From assembly GCA_037447655.1 (NCBI GenBank), contig JBBHKE010003565.1, positions 64,001-89,208 on the forward strand: a DNA stretch of 25,208 nt. The letters run 5' to 3'. Of the stretch, positions 1-10,400 are shown in pieces. The stretch comes from Zygnema cylindricum (taxonomy: Eukaryota; Streptophyta; Zygnematophyceae; Zygnematales; Zygnemataceae). The translations under genes were made by a program, and so were the position numbers. The notes beneath the pieces are model-generated. The model worked only from the letters and a program-made list of their open reading frames with translations. It did no database searches and was not told the origin of the DNA. The first letter of the stretch is position 1, and the number at the start of each line of letters is the position of its first letter.

Positions 1-1665
1 ATAAATATATATTTGTACCTTTTGCCCCTCCACCCTTTCGAATACATATGTACCTTATTTGTATTGAAGTATGTATCTAAATTCATAAGAGACGCGAGCC
101 ACTCGTCCCAATGAAAGGTCTACAATATGCACAAACATCCCCAATCCCAAAACCCCAAAACTCTAAACCACAAAACTATGTAACCCAAAAACTCCGAAAC
201 CTCAAAATCCCCAAATGGCGCCCATGCCTACAACCTCCACGTCCAATGACTTTCTCATTAGATGGAAGATCTAAGCCACAAACACAAGACTTGTTAATTA
301 TCCGTCGCAAATTGGCCTCGGATGTGTTACACATCTAGTGATGCCACAAGCTAAGATCCCCTTTCACCTCCATATTTCACTCAAAACACCCACGGAAAGA
401 GCTTTGACTTTCAGCCGCCTCTAAGCAAGCAGACTATGCATGGAGTCGATAACCATGCTTTCCCCAATCTCATTTCTATTTGCCCTCATAATTTAAATCG
501 TTGAATTTCCTCTCGCAAATTATAAGGCACTATATTGTTATCACCATTTTCAAACTTACTTTTCGAATATTAATGGTATGAGTGTGAGGCTGAGTGTTAT
601 TGCAAGTGTTTAGTGCACAATATTAGTATTATTGCAAGTATGAGGACTAGTATCATTACTTGGACTAGCATTAATATTGGTTTTAATTGTAGTCATCACA
701 CTTGCTTTAAAAATATCTGTGATATCGAGCATATTTAAGTAAGGATATCAATGAATAGCAAAACCCTATTCGGCCCATATTCATCAAGAAATTCATAAGG
801 TTACAACTTCCAATTTTCTTATCATTGACAAACATACAACACATATTTATGCATTGTCTTTTTTAAGAGATTATAGTGATTTTATACGAGTGAAAAACCG
901 AAAAGCCCAAGACCAATTCAAAAGGAGGCAATTAGGATAGAAAATCATTTTTAAGAGAGTAAAACATTCTAATAGCAAAAGAAAAATAAAATATCACGTT
1001 AGTTAGTTGAACCATTTTTCTGTAAACAACTTCAGTTCAGTATTACTTTAGAAGCTACAAGTAGTCGAAAACAACCATAGTCTAGATAAACAACACCACT
1101 AAATGAAAATTGATACAAGCAAAAAAATTAACGAAAACATGAAAAGCTTTTGTGAATAATATTATAACATCTTTAACTTTTAGAAATCCAACAGACATAG
1201 TCAAGTTTTAAAGATCGTTCTTTTCTTCACAATCGCCTTTATCTTGATCTTCCATTTGATCACCTCTTTCATCTCTTTCCTTGTCCTTTCAACAGATCCT
1301 TATCTTGAGTTCTTTCCTCATACAACTCCTTAAGAATATCTTTGATCCCTCACCAATCTCCTCATGAATACTTTTACTCTGACACCTTCTCCACCATTTT
1401 ACCAACACATATTCATGATGAAAATCCAGGACCCCTCTTTATGAGTCCCGACTTTGTTGAAGAGAAACTATGTTCTCTTACAATTCTAAGCCAAAAAGCT
1501 GTAAAGCTTCCCTGCACGAATTTGTCAAAACCAATAAATTTAAAACCTGCCATTGGGTCTAAAATTAAATTGATGAAATAAAAACCATAAAGCCAAACAA
1601 GTATCAATTTATTGCAATTCATAAAGCTTTCTTCAATTTGGTACCTCGCTCCATCCTATGTGAAG
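1..1665. other. Gene-free AT-rich stretch
   Basis: I see no supportable gene. About 128-216 is an A/C-rich degenerate stretch of CCAAAA-like units. Short open frames occur on both strands, but all are interrupted and none shows a motif I know. Confidence 0.5.
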
Positions 1666-1673
1666 CTGTTAGT
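1666..1673. repeat. Left 8-bp target-site duplication of hAT element
   Basis: CTGTTAGT directly precedes the left terminal inverted repeat and recurs exactly at 2941-2948. Eight bases is the target duplication length typical of the hAT superfamily. Confidence 0.9.
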
Positions 1674-1840
1674 TAGTGTTGGGTATCGAGGACCATTTGC
1701 CGATATTCGATATATATCGAATTTCAGGTACCCAATAATCGATATATTGCTTTGATATATCGAAAATCAAAATATCGCGATATATCGCCGATATATCGTA
1801 TCGGCGATATATCGAGGCTTAAAAAAAAAATAAAAAAATC

Positions 1841-2262
1841 TTGCTAGTTGCTACTGTTGCTAATACTACTGCTGCTACCAGGTACTAGTGTGCAGCTGGT
1901 AATACTAGCTGGTACTAGTGTGCAGCTGGTAATACTAGCTACTGCTTATGCCAGTACTAGTACTAGCTAGCCGCTGCTGCTAGTACTAGCTTATGCCAGT
2001 ATTAGTACTAGCTGCAGCTGCTAGTACTAGCTTATGCTAGTACTAGTACTAGCTGCAGCTGCTAGTACCAGCTTATGCCAGTACTAATACTAGCTGCAGC
2101 TGCTAGTACTAGGTGCAGCTGCTGCCAGAACAAGTGCTACTGCATCTGCTAGTACTAGCTAATACTAGTGCTACTGCAGCTGCTGGGACTAGCTGCAACT
2201 GCTGCCAGTAGTACTAGCTGCTGGCAGTGCTACTGCAGCAGGTAGTCTAGCTACTGCTACTC
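1841..2262. repeat. CTAG/CTGCAG-rich minisatellite inside hAT element
   Basis: Degenerate tandem repeats built from GCTGCTAGTACTAG-type words. The clearest unit is about 41 bp, repeated three to four times at roughly 1970-2110. A 30-bp unit is duplicated just before it, around 1888-1940. Confidence 0.8.
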
Positions 2263-2263
2263 C

Positions 2264-2520
2264 AATTAATAAAAATAATAATAAGAATTCACAATTTGTA
2301 CACTTCAATAAATATTAATAAAAATAAGAATAAAAGTTCACATTTTATACACTTCATAAAATATTGAATAAAAATAATAATAAGAATTCGCAATTTGTGC
2401 ACTTCATAAAATATTGAATAAAAATAAGAATAAAAGTTCACATTTTATACACTTCAAAAAACAATAAATTAAAAAAATAAAAAAAAAATCACATTTTGTA
2501 CACTTCATAAAAAAATAATA
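2264..2520. repeat. About 50-bp tandem repeat inside hAT element
   Basis: Five imperfect units, each with AATAAAAATAA followed by a TTCACATTTTATACACTTC-like segment. Alternate units resemble each other most, which suggests a roughly 100-bp higher-order unit. Confidence 0.75.
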
Positions 2521-2940
2521 TAATTCTCACGAACAGTCTGCAATTTTTTTTTTCATATCATACTTTGACTAAATTAGTGTGAAATTTCAAATTTCGTATG
2601 TGAAGTTCGGTACGTAGTACGTACTAAATAGTAACTATATGAATTACTAACTATATGAATTACAATATTAGTACTTTTTTGTCGGTTACATTTTGCGGCG
2701 TTACCTTTAAGTTACTGAACGAAAATCACGTCGTACGTCGCGTATCAGAAAATTTGTCTTTATCGCTAAAACAACATATTATATAAAATATTAAATTTAT
2801 AAAATACAATATATCGCGATATATTTTGCGATAATTTATGTTGGTCTCGGTACGATGTATCGAGGACATTGCTCGATCGATATTCGATATATCGAACATC
2901 AAAATTATCGCGATATGAAATTACCCGATACCCAACACTA

Positions 2941-2948
2941 CTGTTAGT
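2941..2948. repeat. Right 8-bp target-site duplication of hAT element
   Basis: CTGTTAGT directly follows the right terminal inverted repeat and matches 1666-1673 exactly. Confidence 0.9.
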
Positions 2949-3126
2949 CCTAACTATTGTGAATTGTGGCACTTATAGTGTTTCATTCGCCATATGATTC
3001 ACAAAACAACCCTCGCAAACCCCTAATTATACATTAAGTGACGGCAATTCCATGCTATCATAGGAATTCCAAAAAATTATGGCAACCAGAAACACCAAAT
3101 CTGTACACACAAAGCCCACACTTACC

Positions 3127-4152
3127 TTACGCATAAACTTGCACTTCACACAGAGTCAATTGTGTCCTTTTAAGCGTTCGAACCCACACCCAACGGGCTT
3201 TCGTTCCTCCACAAGTCTTTCGAAATGGATATGCAATTCCATCATTCGTATAATTGTAGACATTTGATTTTCCACATTGCGATGAAGTATTGAAATACTG
3301 ATTAACACTGCTAACCCAAACTTCAACTTTATTGAAGTTTTCATAAATAGCTTTTGAAGTATTGTCGGATCGACTGTATAACACCACAGACTGGATAGGG
3401 AACAATCCTTTTAAATCAATTATAACATAAGGTGTGGAGCTCTCGATACTAGTCGTCGTGCATTCAGAGGTTGAAAAGGTTCCTACTGGAGGAATTTTAC
3501 CATCCACAATATTTGTTGCTTGGCAACTTGTGCAACCGCACAAGACACTGCTCTGGAAAACGGGCTTGCCTTTGGCCCTATTGATTTGGAGAGGAGGGGG
3601 CGGAGGTGAGCGAGGAGGGGGGGGAGGTGAGCGAGGAGGCGAGGGAGGAAATGGGCGGGGAGATGGAGGAGATGGAGGAGGAGAAGATGGAGGAGATGGA
3701 GGAGGGGCTCCAAGAGGAAGAATGATGGGTGAAGGCTTGCAAGGAAGAGGGGAAGGAGGGGGAGGAAGGCTTAGAGGGGGGTTAAGGGAGGGAGGAGTGG
3801 GGCGTTGAGGAGTGGAGGGAGGAGAAGGGCTCGGGGGAAGCGAGTTGGGAGGAAAAGAGGGAGGGGGGGGGCTTGGAGGAGGAGAGTTAGGAGGAGGAGA
3901 GGGAGGGGGAGGGCTTGGGGGAGGAGGGTGGGGAGGAGGAGAGGGAGGAGGAGGAGGCTCGGAGGAGGAGGGAGAAAGGATGAGCTCAGAGGAGGACTGG
4001 GGCTGGGAGGGGCAGGGAGGGAGGAGAGAGGGAGGGAGTGGAGGAGGAGCCGTTGGTGACACTGCAGAACGTTGTGACACTGCAGAACGTAAGAAGCCCA
4101 ATGCACTCCACAAAAACAAAGCTCGATAGTAGTATAGTCCCAAAATGCACTT
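3127..4152 (-). CDS. Proline-rich F-type lectin (fucolectin-like) domain protein, 5' end unresolved
   Basis: Numbered from the TTG at 4143, the frame has 338 residues. Residues 1-28 are hydrophobic and look like a secretory signal. Residues 30-186 are a Ser/Pro-rich extensin- or pherophorin-like stretch with many SPPPP blocks. Residues 187-338 resemble the F-type lectin (fucolectin/tachylectin-4) fold: GKPVFQSS opening, IDLKGLFPIQSVVLYSRSD core, paired Cys290 and Cys311, and the signature ending LTLCEVQVY. The family binds fucose. Here the RxD motif is kept (Arg258, Asp260), but Thr occupies the place of the usual His in the CTHT-like segment near Cys228, so binding may be altered. A wall or extracellular-matrix lectin is inferred. 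The frame opens after a stop at 4153-4155 and contains no ATG, so either an upstream exon supplies the start or the ATG is lost (ATT now sits at 4144-4146). The stop is TAA at 3127-3129. Confidence 0.8.
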   Translation of the reverse strand, partial: KCILGLYYYRALFLWSALGFLRSAVSQRSAVSPTAPPPLPPSLLPPCPSQPQSSSELILSPSSSEPPPPPSPPPHPPPPSPPPPSPPPNSPPPSPPPPSFPPNSLPPSPSPPSTPQRPTPPSLNPPLSLPPPPSPLPCKPSPIILPLGAPPPSPPSSPPPSPPSPRPFPPSPPRSPPPPPRSPPPPPLQINRAKGKPVFQSSVLCGCTSCQATNIVDGKIPPVGTFSTSECTTTSIESSTPYVIIDLKGLFPIQSVVLYSRSDNTSKAIYENFNKVEVWVSSVNQYFNTSSQCGKSNVYNYTNDGIAYPFRKTCGGTKARWVWVRTLKRTQLTLCEVQVYA

Positions 4153-4155
4153 TTA

Positions 4156-7068
4156 AAGGTAGTTAATCATTTACTGTTTTTGCACTTCATAATTTTTATT
4201 GCATAATGTTAGTTTTCAAGTTAGGCGGTTGGGAATAAAATATAGAGAGGAAAACGGCTTAGTGGAATTGGTGGGGTTGAAGAGTTTAAGTGACAAACGA
4301 ATTGGTAATGGTTGAAGAGGCGTGTGGAGAAGTTCACTGGATGGCAAAACAATGGGTTCTGCGAGAAATGTGAGGATGGCTTTACAACATCTTTTTAGGT
4401 ACATATTTTAATGAAATGTTTTTTTGGTGGACTAAACAAAAATATTAAATTTCGAATGCCGACATCAATGGAAACTTTTGTTTTTGGCCAAACAAGTTCA
4501 CGACAAAAGTTTCAAAATTTAAATTTTGGTGAAAGAATTTGTTTTGATCAAGATATGCCAAATTAACTTAAAAATAGCATAAGTTTGTATTTGTGGGAAG
4601 TTGTAAGTTTAATCGTTGCATTTTAAATTCTTTGCAATTTCTAATTTCTATATTTACGAATTTTTGTTCTTATACTATTGAAAAAAAAAATCATAAGGAA
4701 AAAGAGATAAAAACATTGTAAATCATTAAAAGAAAGAAAAACTTGCCAGGAGTGTGCACACAAGAGAACACTGTGACACACGTCACTTCAAACAACAGTC
4801 TCGACCAATCTCGACCACTCAAGTAGCCTGCTTGCCGACATTTTCTAACCCATAGGACACTACCGCCAGAATCACCCGAAAGATTCTATTCATGACTGCT
4901 TTTCCACACAACAGATTATACTGCACAGGTGATACCCACGTCCTGCCAAATCCTTGTAGAGATTGCCTCAAAATTGCAGAACTAGTTATGGGTAATTGGA
5001 CTCCTAATCAACGGAGATTGAAACTTCTACCAATGTTCCTCTGAAATGTCTATTGCTAGTCCGCACTGACGTATAAACTGAAACACACACTCCAGGACCC
5101 TACCTCATGACTCCCTCCTAACCGTTTCCGGAGTGTACCCTCCCAATCCCCCCACTAGAGTCTGGGTGTAATTTGGCATAATATGTTGTTGAAGATGGAG
5201 ACTACAACATGTTTTAAAAATTTCATTTTTTTTTCCCATCCACAAAATCAACGGACTATAAAATCCTCGAAACATGGTATTCACCACCTAATTCGTAAGT
5301 TATGGCACTTACTTGAAATGCTCAAGCAATATTTCAGACATTCCATGCATACTTGCCCGTTGTGGTGACTGGGTTAGAGAAGAAAAATATACATACATAT
5401 ATGAATATCATTCAAGACTTTACAATCATAATTTGCAGGTGAAGTATATGAAGATATCTCACTCGGTAAATTAAAATTTGTGTCGCCTCTATGTTTTTTG
5501 CGATTTTCATGACAAAAAATTCACTAATGACAAATTATTGTCTTGCACAAATATATTGCCTTGAATATCTTATTGGTCAACAATAATCATAGGAATACAA
5601 GAGAAAACCATTTCGTTTTTTCTGAGAAAAGACATAAGTCTCTTGTGGCGTCTTATGAAAGGCCTTTCATCTTAGGCACTTCCACACTTTTTTCATTTTT
5701 CATAAAAAATATAAAAACCAGCCAATGGTAAAGTTTAAAATATGGGGTTTATTTTTTGCAATAAAAACGATTGATTTAGACAAACACAAACGGAAATGGC
5801 AGATGAGTGACCTCTAAAGTGTGACGTAAAAATTATGAACAAGAATCATAAAACCCGCTTCAAGTCTTTTTTCTTTCAACGTTTTAAAAAAAAATCATAA
5901 TCCCCATTTTCAAAGACCATATCATGAACAAACAAATATATGAATAACACCCAAACATTTGGATTGTATGTCGAATATTGTACTCGCCGTATTATAGAGA
6001 CCATTTTATTTGAACGTCGGAGGGTTTTGCCCGACAATTTTACAAGCTGGTGAATTTTGATTTTTTTTTATCTATAATAGTAACTTTTGTGGATTTTGCA
6101 ACGAAATATTGAAAGTCACATAATTCACGTAGACGATTTTTGATGTTAGAGGGAATCAGTGGATTAGAAAATGGATGTTTATGGATTCTGGGGGCGGGAA
6201 ATTGAACCTCCTTCAAAATCTTCAACGAAAAAATACACGTGTATATAGAGATTGGGTGTTAACTTTGGAAAAAAAAACGGTCCTCCCTAGATGCTCAGAC
6301 CTCAATTCAAATATTTAAATTCTTTCTTAGTTGCTTGATTTCATCTCAAATTCTACCACATGCAATGGCAATGATTACTTCAAATTTTAAACCTTCAACA
6401 CCACATTAGTCGTTTTATATTTTTCTGGCCTAATACTTGCGACAATGGTGAGGCAAACTCCATTTAGCAACAACATTGCAAACGTCGATTTGCCAAAGTT
6501 ATGTTGGCAATATAATTTGATTATACTTAATTTTTTTTTTTCTCTTTCATGACATTATCCAAAAGTCGGGTTTTAGAACTAGAACGGGCATCTGAATTTC
6601 TATCAAACACAAGCCTCAGAGGTTTTTCGTCTATGTAATTAGCATGTAATGGCGGCCATTAACTTTACAGTTTTTTCTTTTTTTAGGTTAGCCTTTATCC
6701 TTTTGACGATTTAACAAACATCGAGATTTTTTCTTAAGAATATCGGACATTTTACTTTTTTGAAAATGAACCCTGAAATATTTTTTAAAGTTGATCATTT
6801 TCAGTCATACAAAGGAGGAAAAGTAAACAAGAATTTGTCCACCAGCAAATTCCCATTCAAAAATAGTTCCAAACTTCTCATGCATGCTAAACGATTGAGG
6901 TAAACGTGCGTAAAACATAAATGAGTATACTAATTGTCCTTACAAATACACTTTTCAGTTTGAAACAAAGAAAGATGTCTCATTCAATATAAAAAAAATC
7001 GTGGCTGACAAAAATCTTTTTTTTTTTTTAATGTTAAATACTTCATTACCGAAATACCAAAAATATTG
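4156..7068. other. Gene-free AT-rich intergenic stretch
   Basis: No supportable gene. About 4740-5160 is less AT-rich and holds short open frames on both strands, including about 50 codons on plus at 4891-5042, but none matches a family I recognise. The rest is AT-rich with homopolymer runs (for example T-runs at 6530-6542 and 7018-7029). No kinase or transmembrane-coding exon was found downstream of the LRR gene, so its product appears not to be a receptor kinase within this window. Confidence 0.5.
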
Positions 7069-7480
7069 TCATGCATAAAGGTATTTTATTTGTAAAACAT
7101 GTTCAAAAAAATTAAAGAAAAAAACCAATAGGTTGTTGTTATTTCCATGGCAAACGGATTTGTTTCTGGCGTGCATTCTGCCAAAGAAAGACGTACACTC
7201 GCAAAAAAACTCGTCCGCTTGATTGTCGTATCCGTCATTGCATGCACATGTACGTGATATTCCTTCCGTGCCGTTGGAACAAATACCGCCTCCCCCACAA
7301 GGCCCTCTTTCTTGGGTCGCATTGCAAAAGGCTCCACAATCGCTATTACTCCGTTGATCTTTCAATTCGCACTCAGATGGAAGGCTTGATCCAAACAAGC
7401 AATTGGCACCCAACTCTCTACAGTTTGGATGTCCATTGCCTTTGGTAATCGGCCCAATAAAGTAGTTGTTTGAAACGTCA
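7069..7480 (-). CDS. Terminal exon: last LRR segment plus EGF-like Cys-rich C-terminus
   Basis: The exon starts after TTTACAG with T, which completes the split codon left by the preceding exon. It reads DVSNNYFIGPI, the first half of an LRR, then a Cys-rich region. Cys spacing around PCGGGGIC and CACNDGYDN, followed by FCEC, is EGF-like. An intervening segment (NCRELGANCLF ... QRSNSDCGAFC) resembles Cys caps following LRR blocks in algal and seedless-plant proteins, as far as I recall. The stop is TGA at 7069-7071. The last 22 or so residues (a Phe-rich tail) may be intron read-through if a donor lies near CTATTG/GTTTT at about 7120-7130, in which case more exons could follow. Confidence 0.85.
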
Positions 7481-10400
7481 CTGTAAATATGGACCATATT
7501 TGTAAAATAGAAACAACTTAGTAAGCCATGAAAATCCACGACAACACGTTTAAATCAAAAAATGTTTAAGAAAGCCTAAAATTTAATCTATAAAATAAAA
7601 ATCATCAAAAGATGTGTGTAATTAAACTTTCAGATCATGCACAAGAATTTGAATCTAGGCTCCATTTGAAAAAAAGTTTGTACTACACAAATAAATGAAA
7701 TTAGGGTTTAAAAAAAAAAAATTGATCTTCTACACTTAAGAAGCTATTTTGATAAGAAGACTAATTAGTGCAGCTGCTGCTGCCGCCGCTGCCACCACTA
7801 CTAACGCGGATATGGCTGCTGCTACCGTTATTGTTTCTACCGTTATTGTTCTTGCTATCGCTAGTGCTACTCCTATCACGAGTGCAATCGCTATTGTTAT
7901 TGCTATTGCTATTACTATTTATATTACAAATACAATTTTGTAAGAACTATAGCCATGATTATTACCAATACTAACACTATTACCATTATTATTGCTAATA
8001 CTATCACTATGATTATTACGAGTACTGTTATTTTTGCTGTAATTGTTACTCTATCGCTTTTACGTTCGTTATAACTATCACTATTACCATAGTCTTTATA
8101 ACTATTAGTATGATGTGTCCTACATTCTATGCCTCTCCCATTGAAAAACCCTTTTTTCCTCCCTTTCAATATCATCATTATTTAACATTCGATTTGTAAA
8201 TGTAGTTACTTTAGGTAATTATTATTAACATCATTTCAATTTTTTTACTTTTAAGTGTTTGAATACTTGTAACTAATTGCCCTTTTTTCTGCACATAACT
8301 GAATTAAAACATTCTCAAACCATACCAATTTCGAGCAAACTATTGGTGCGCAGAATAACTAAATTGTCACGTGTCTTACAAGGATTCGAGGGATGTTAGT
8401 TGACAGATGGACGATGGAATGCTTCCACACAACTGGTTGCCGGATAGAAATCTGTGACACATTGCATGTAGGCCCCACCAACATTCAACACTTCGAAGGT
8501 TCTCTTCCTTGGCTAAGATAACCTTTAAGCCCCCATGGACCCGCAAAAACACCTTAAAAACTACTTAAGAAAATCACCATCAAGAATTCCTTCCTCTCCT
8601 TTCTACCTCTTTTCCTCTATCCTTCAAAATAACGTCATAACCTTATGTCTTAGGAGTGATCCTCGCAAAAGATCGCTCATTTCTGCCCGCTTCGATCTCA
8701 TCCCTCTCTTCCTTTCCTCTCTTTTCCCTCCCCGGATCTAATCTCCATTTCTCTGTCACTCCTCTCCGTTCACTCTCCTTCTCTTAGCCTCTTTTTTTTT
8801 ATCCACTCGATATTTAAACCATTTTCTCTTTCTCTCTCCCCCTCTCTACCTCTTTTTTTTCTCCATCTCCCTCTCTTTCTCCTCCCTCTCTCCCTCTTCC
8901 TACTCTTATTTCCTTCTCAGAAATATTGCTTATTGTTATAATTTCTTTTAATAATAACTATGTTTTAGTGTTTTATTTACTACACCGTGAATTGTTATTA
9001 GCGTATTGAACGCTAATTGGGGTACCTTTTTTTTTTCAAATTCTCAAATAGAATTATCCATACTATTTAAAAAAAACCCTAATTCTTAATTAGAGTAAAC
9101 GACTTCTTGAAAATTTCCAACTTCCCAATTAGCGTTAATAACAGTAATTATTCCTATACGCTAAAAAATTTTCTACTCTAATAACGATTCAAGGTGTAGT
9201 GTTTGATAGTAGCAATAAATATTATTCATATTACTTATTAGTAATTAAATTTATCGCTTAGTATTATCATCAATAACGATTCCCCTTTATTCCTCCTTAA
9301 CTATTATGGCATTTTCTCCTTTTAAAAGTACATTGTTGCTATCCTTATAAAAAACCGGCCTCCCTCTCCTCTACTCTCCCTCCCTCTCTCCCCCTCTCTA
9401 TCATGACCCCAATCTGGCCTTTGAAATCCCTATTAAACCCCAAAAAAAATCAGAAATGACACTTAAAAGAAACACCTCAAAAACCCTCTATCTAGGTTTG
9501 TTATCATTTTTTATTTAATGTTATAGGCTTGTTATAGTTTCTATAATCTATTATTTCATTTCACATTATTGTTATTCACATCGTTAATAATATTGTTATT
9601 GATAGCATTCATTTCTATTATTCATTTTTGTTATTGTTATTATCATTACTAGTATTTTAAGTACTATTATTGCAATTTTTTTTATTGTTATGTTTATTGA
9701 TAACGCATACAAATTTCGAGGACAGTTTGATACGCAACATAGCCATAGTGTCACGTGTCATACAAACGATAGAGAGATGTCAGTTGACCGATGCAAGATG
9801 GAATGCTTCCACTCAACTGGTTCGAAGACAAACCTCTGTGACACCGAGCATTCACAAACCACCAGCACCCACCCCCCTAAAGAGTCTCCTAGTTAGCCAG
9901 GCTAGTCTTTAAACCCCCATAAACATCAATTCATAAATTCAATCATGATTAATATTTCTTACTTTTACTTTTTTTTCTCCCCTCTCCTCCCAATATATCT
10001 CTCCTCACTCTCCTCATCCCTCTCTTCTCTCCCACTATTTTATTCCCCTCTCTTTATTTTACTCTCCCCCCTCTCTTCTCCCTTTCCCTCTTTAGTTAAG
10101 GATTATGTAATGTATATATATATATGTGTATATCATTTTATTGGAATTTTGGTTGGTTAGGAAATTATTGGACCATGACTTCATTAATTTCCGATGAAAA
10201 CCGTGAAAAAGTTTGTTATTTAGTGTCATGCAGTTTACAACCAATCTATTCATTATTTTTATTAATAAACTTATTTATTTGAATTATGATAGATTACTTT
10301 TATTTAAGATTAAGTATCATTAATATTATTTCCCAACTTTTTATTCGCTTCTATTTATCTATTATAAGTGTGAAGAGTTCATATCAATAGTTCATGTTAT

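Larger units (their letters stand above)
1674..2940. mobile_element. Non-autonomous hAT-like DNA transposon, 1267 bp
   Basis: The ends are a perfect 15-bp inverted repeat (TAGTGTTGGGTATCG at 1674-1688, its reverse complement at 2926-2940), flanked by the perfect 8-bp duplication CTGTTAGT. TIR length and target duplication fit the hAT superfamily. There is no transposase-like frame, so the element would depend on a transposase encoded elsewhere. Next to both ends are clusters of ATATCG/CGATAT palindromes (about 1700-1816 and 2808-2925), possibly transposase binding sites. The interior holds two minisatellites. Intact TIRs and target duplication suggest fairly recent insertion. Its family within hAT cannot be assigned from sequence alone. 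Confidence 0.9.
8452..9763 (-). other. Intron with CT tract, MITE and shared module
   Basis: 1312 bp. It holds a CT-rich tract on plus (about 8585-8925), an inverted-repeat element at 8979-9200 and the shared intron module at 9310-9494. The transcript strand is therefore purine-rich. Confidence 0.8.

Noticed and set aside
111-338. A/C-rich stretch with CCAAAA words, possible interstitial telomere repeat, and its 75-codon frame
   Set aside because: Units are too irregular for a telomere array, and the frame is biased by base composition.
1200-1622. Charged minus-strand reading (for example KDKERDERGDQMEDQDKGD) near a 69-codon frame, possibly a decayed gene
   Set aside because: Interrupted by stops and frame changes, and no recognisable family. 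Kept only as a possibility.
4216-4404. Minus-strand 62-codon ATG frame upstream of the lectin, a candidate first exon
   Set aside because: No signal peptide and no clear donor to the lectin frame. An equally good reading exists on plus.
4891-5042. Plus-strand frame of about 50 codons (with DTHVLPNPCRDCLKIAEL)
   Set aside because: Short and isolated, no known motif, stops on both sides.
7749-8178. Poly-Ala and poly-Leu frames
   Set aside because: Produced by GCT/ATT triplet microsatellites inside the last intron.
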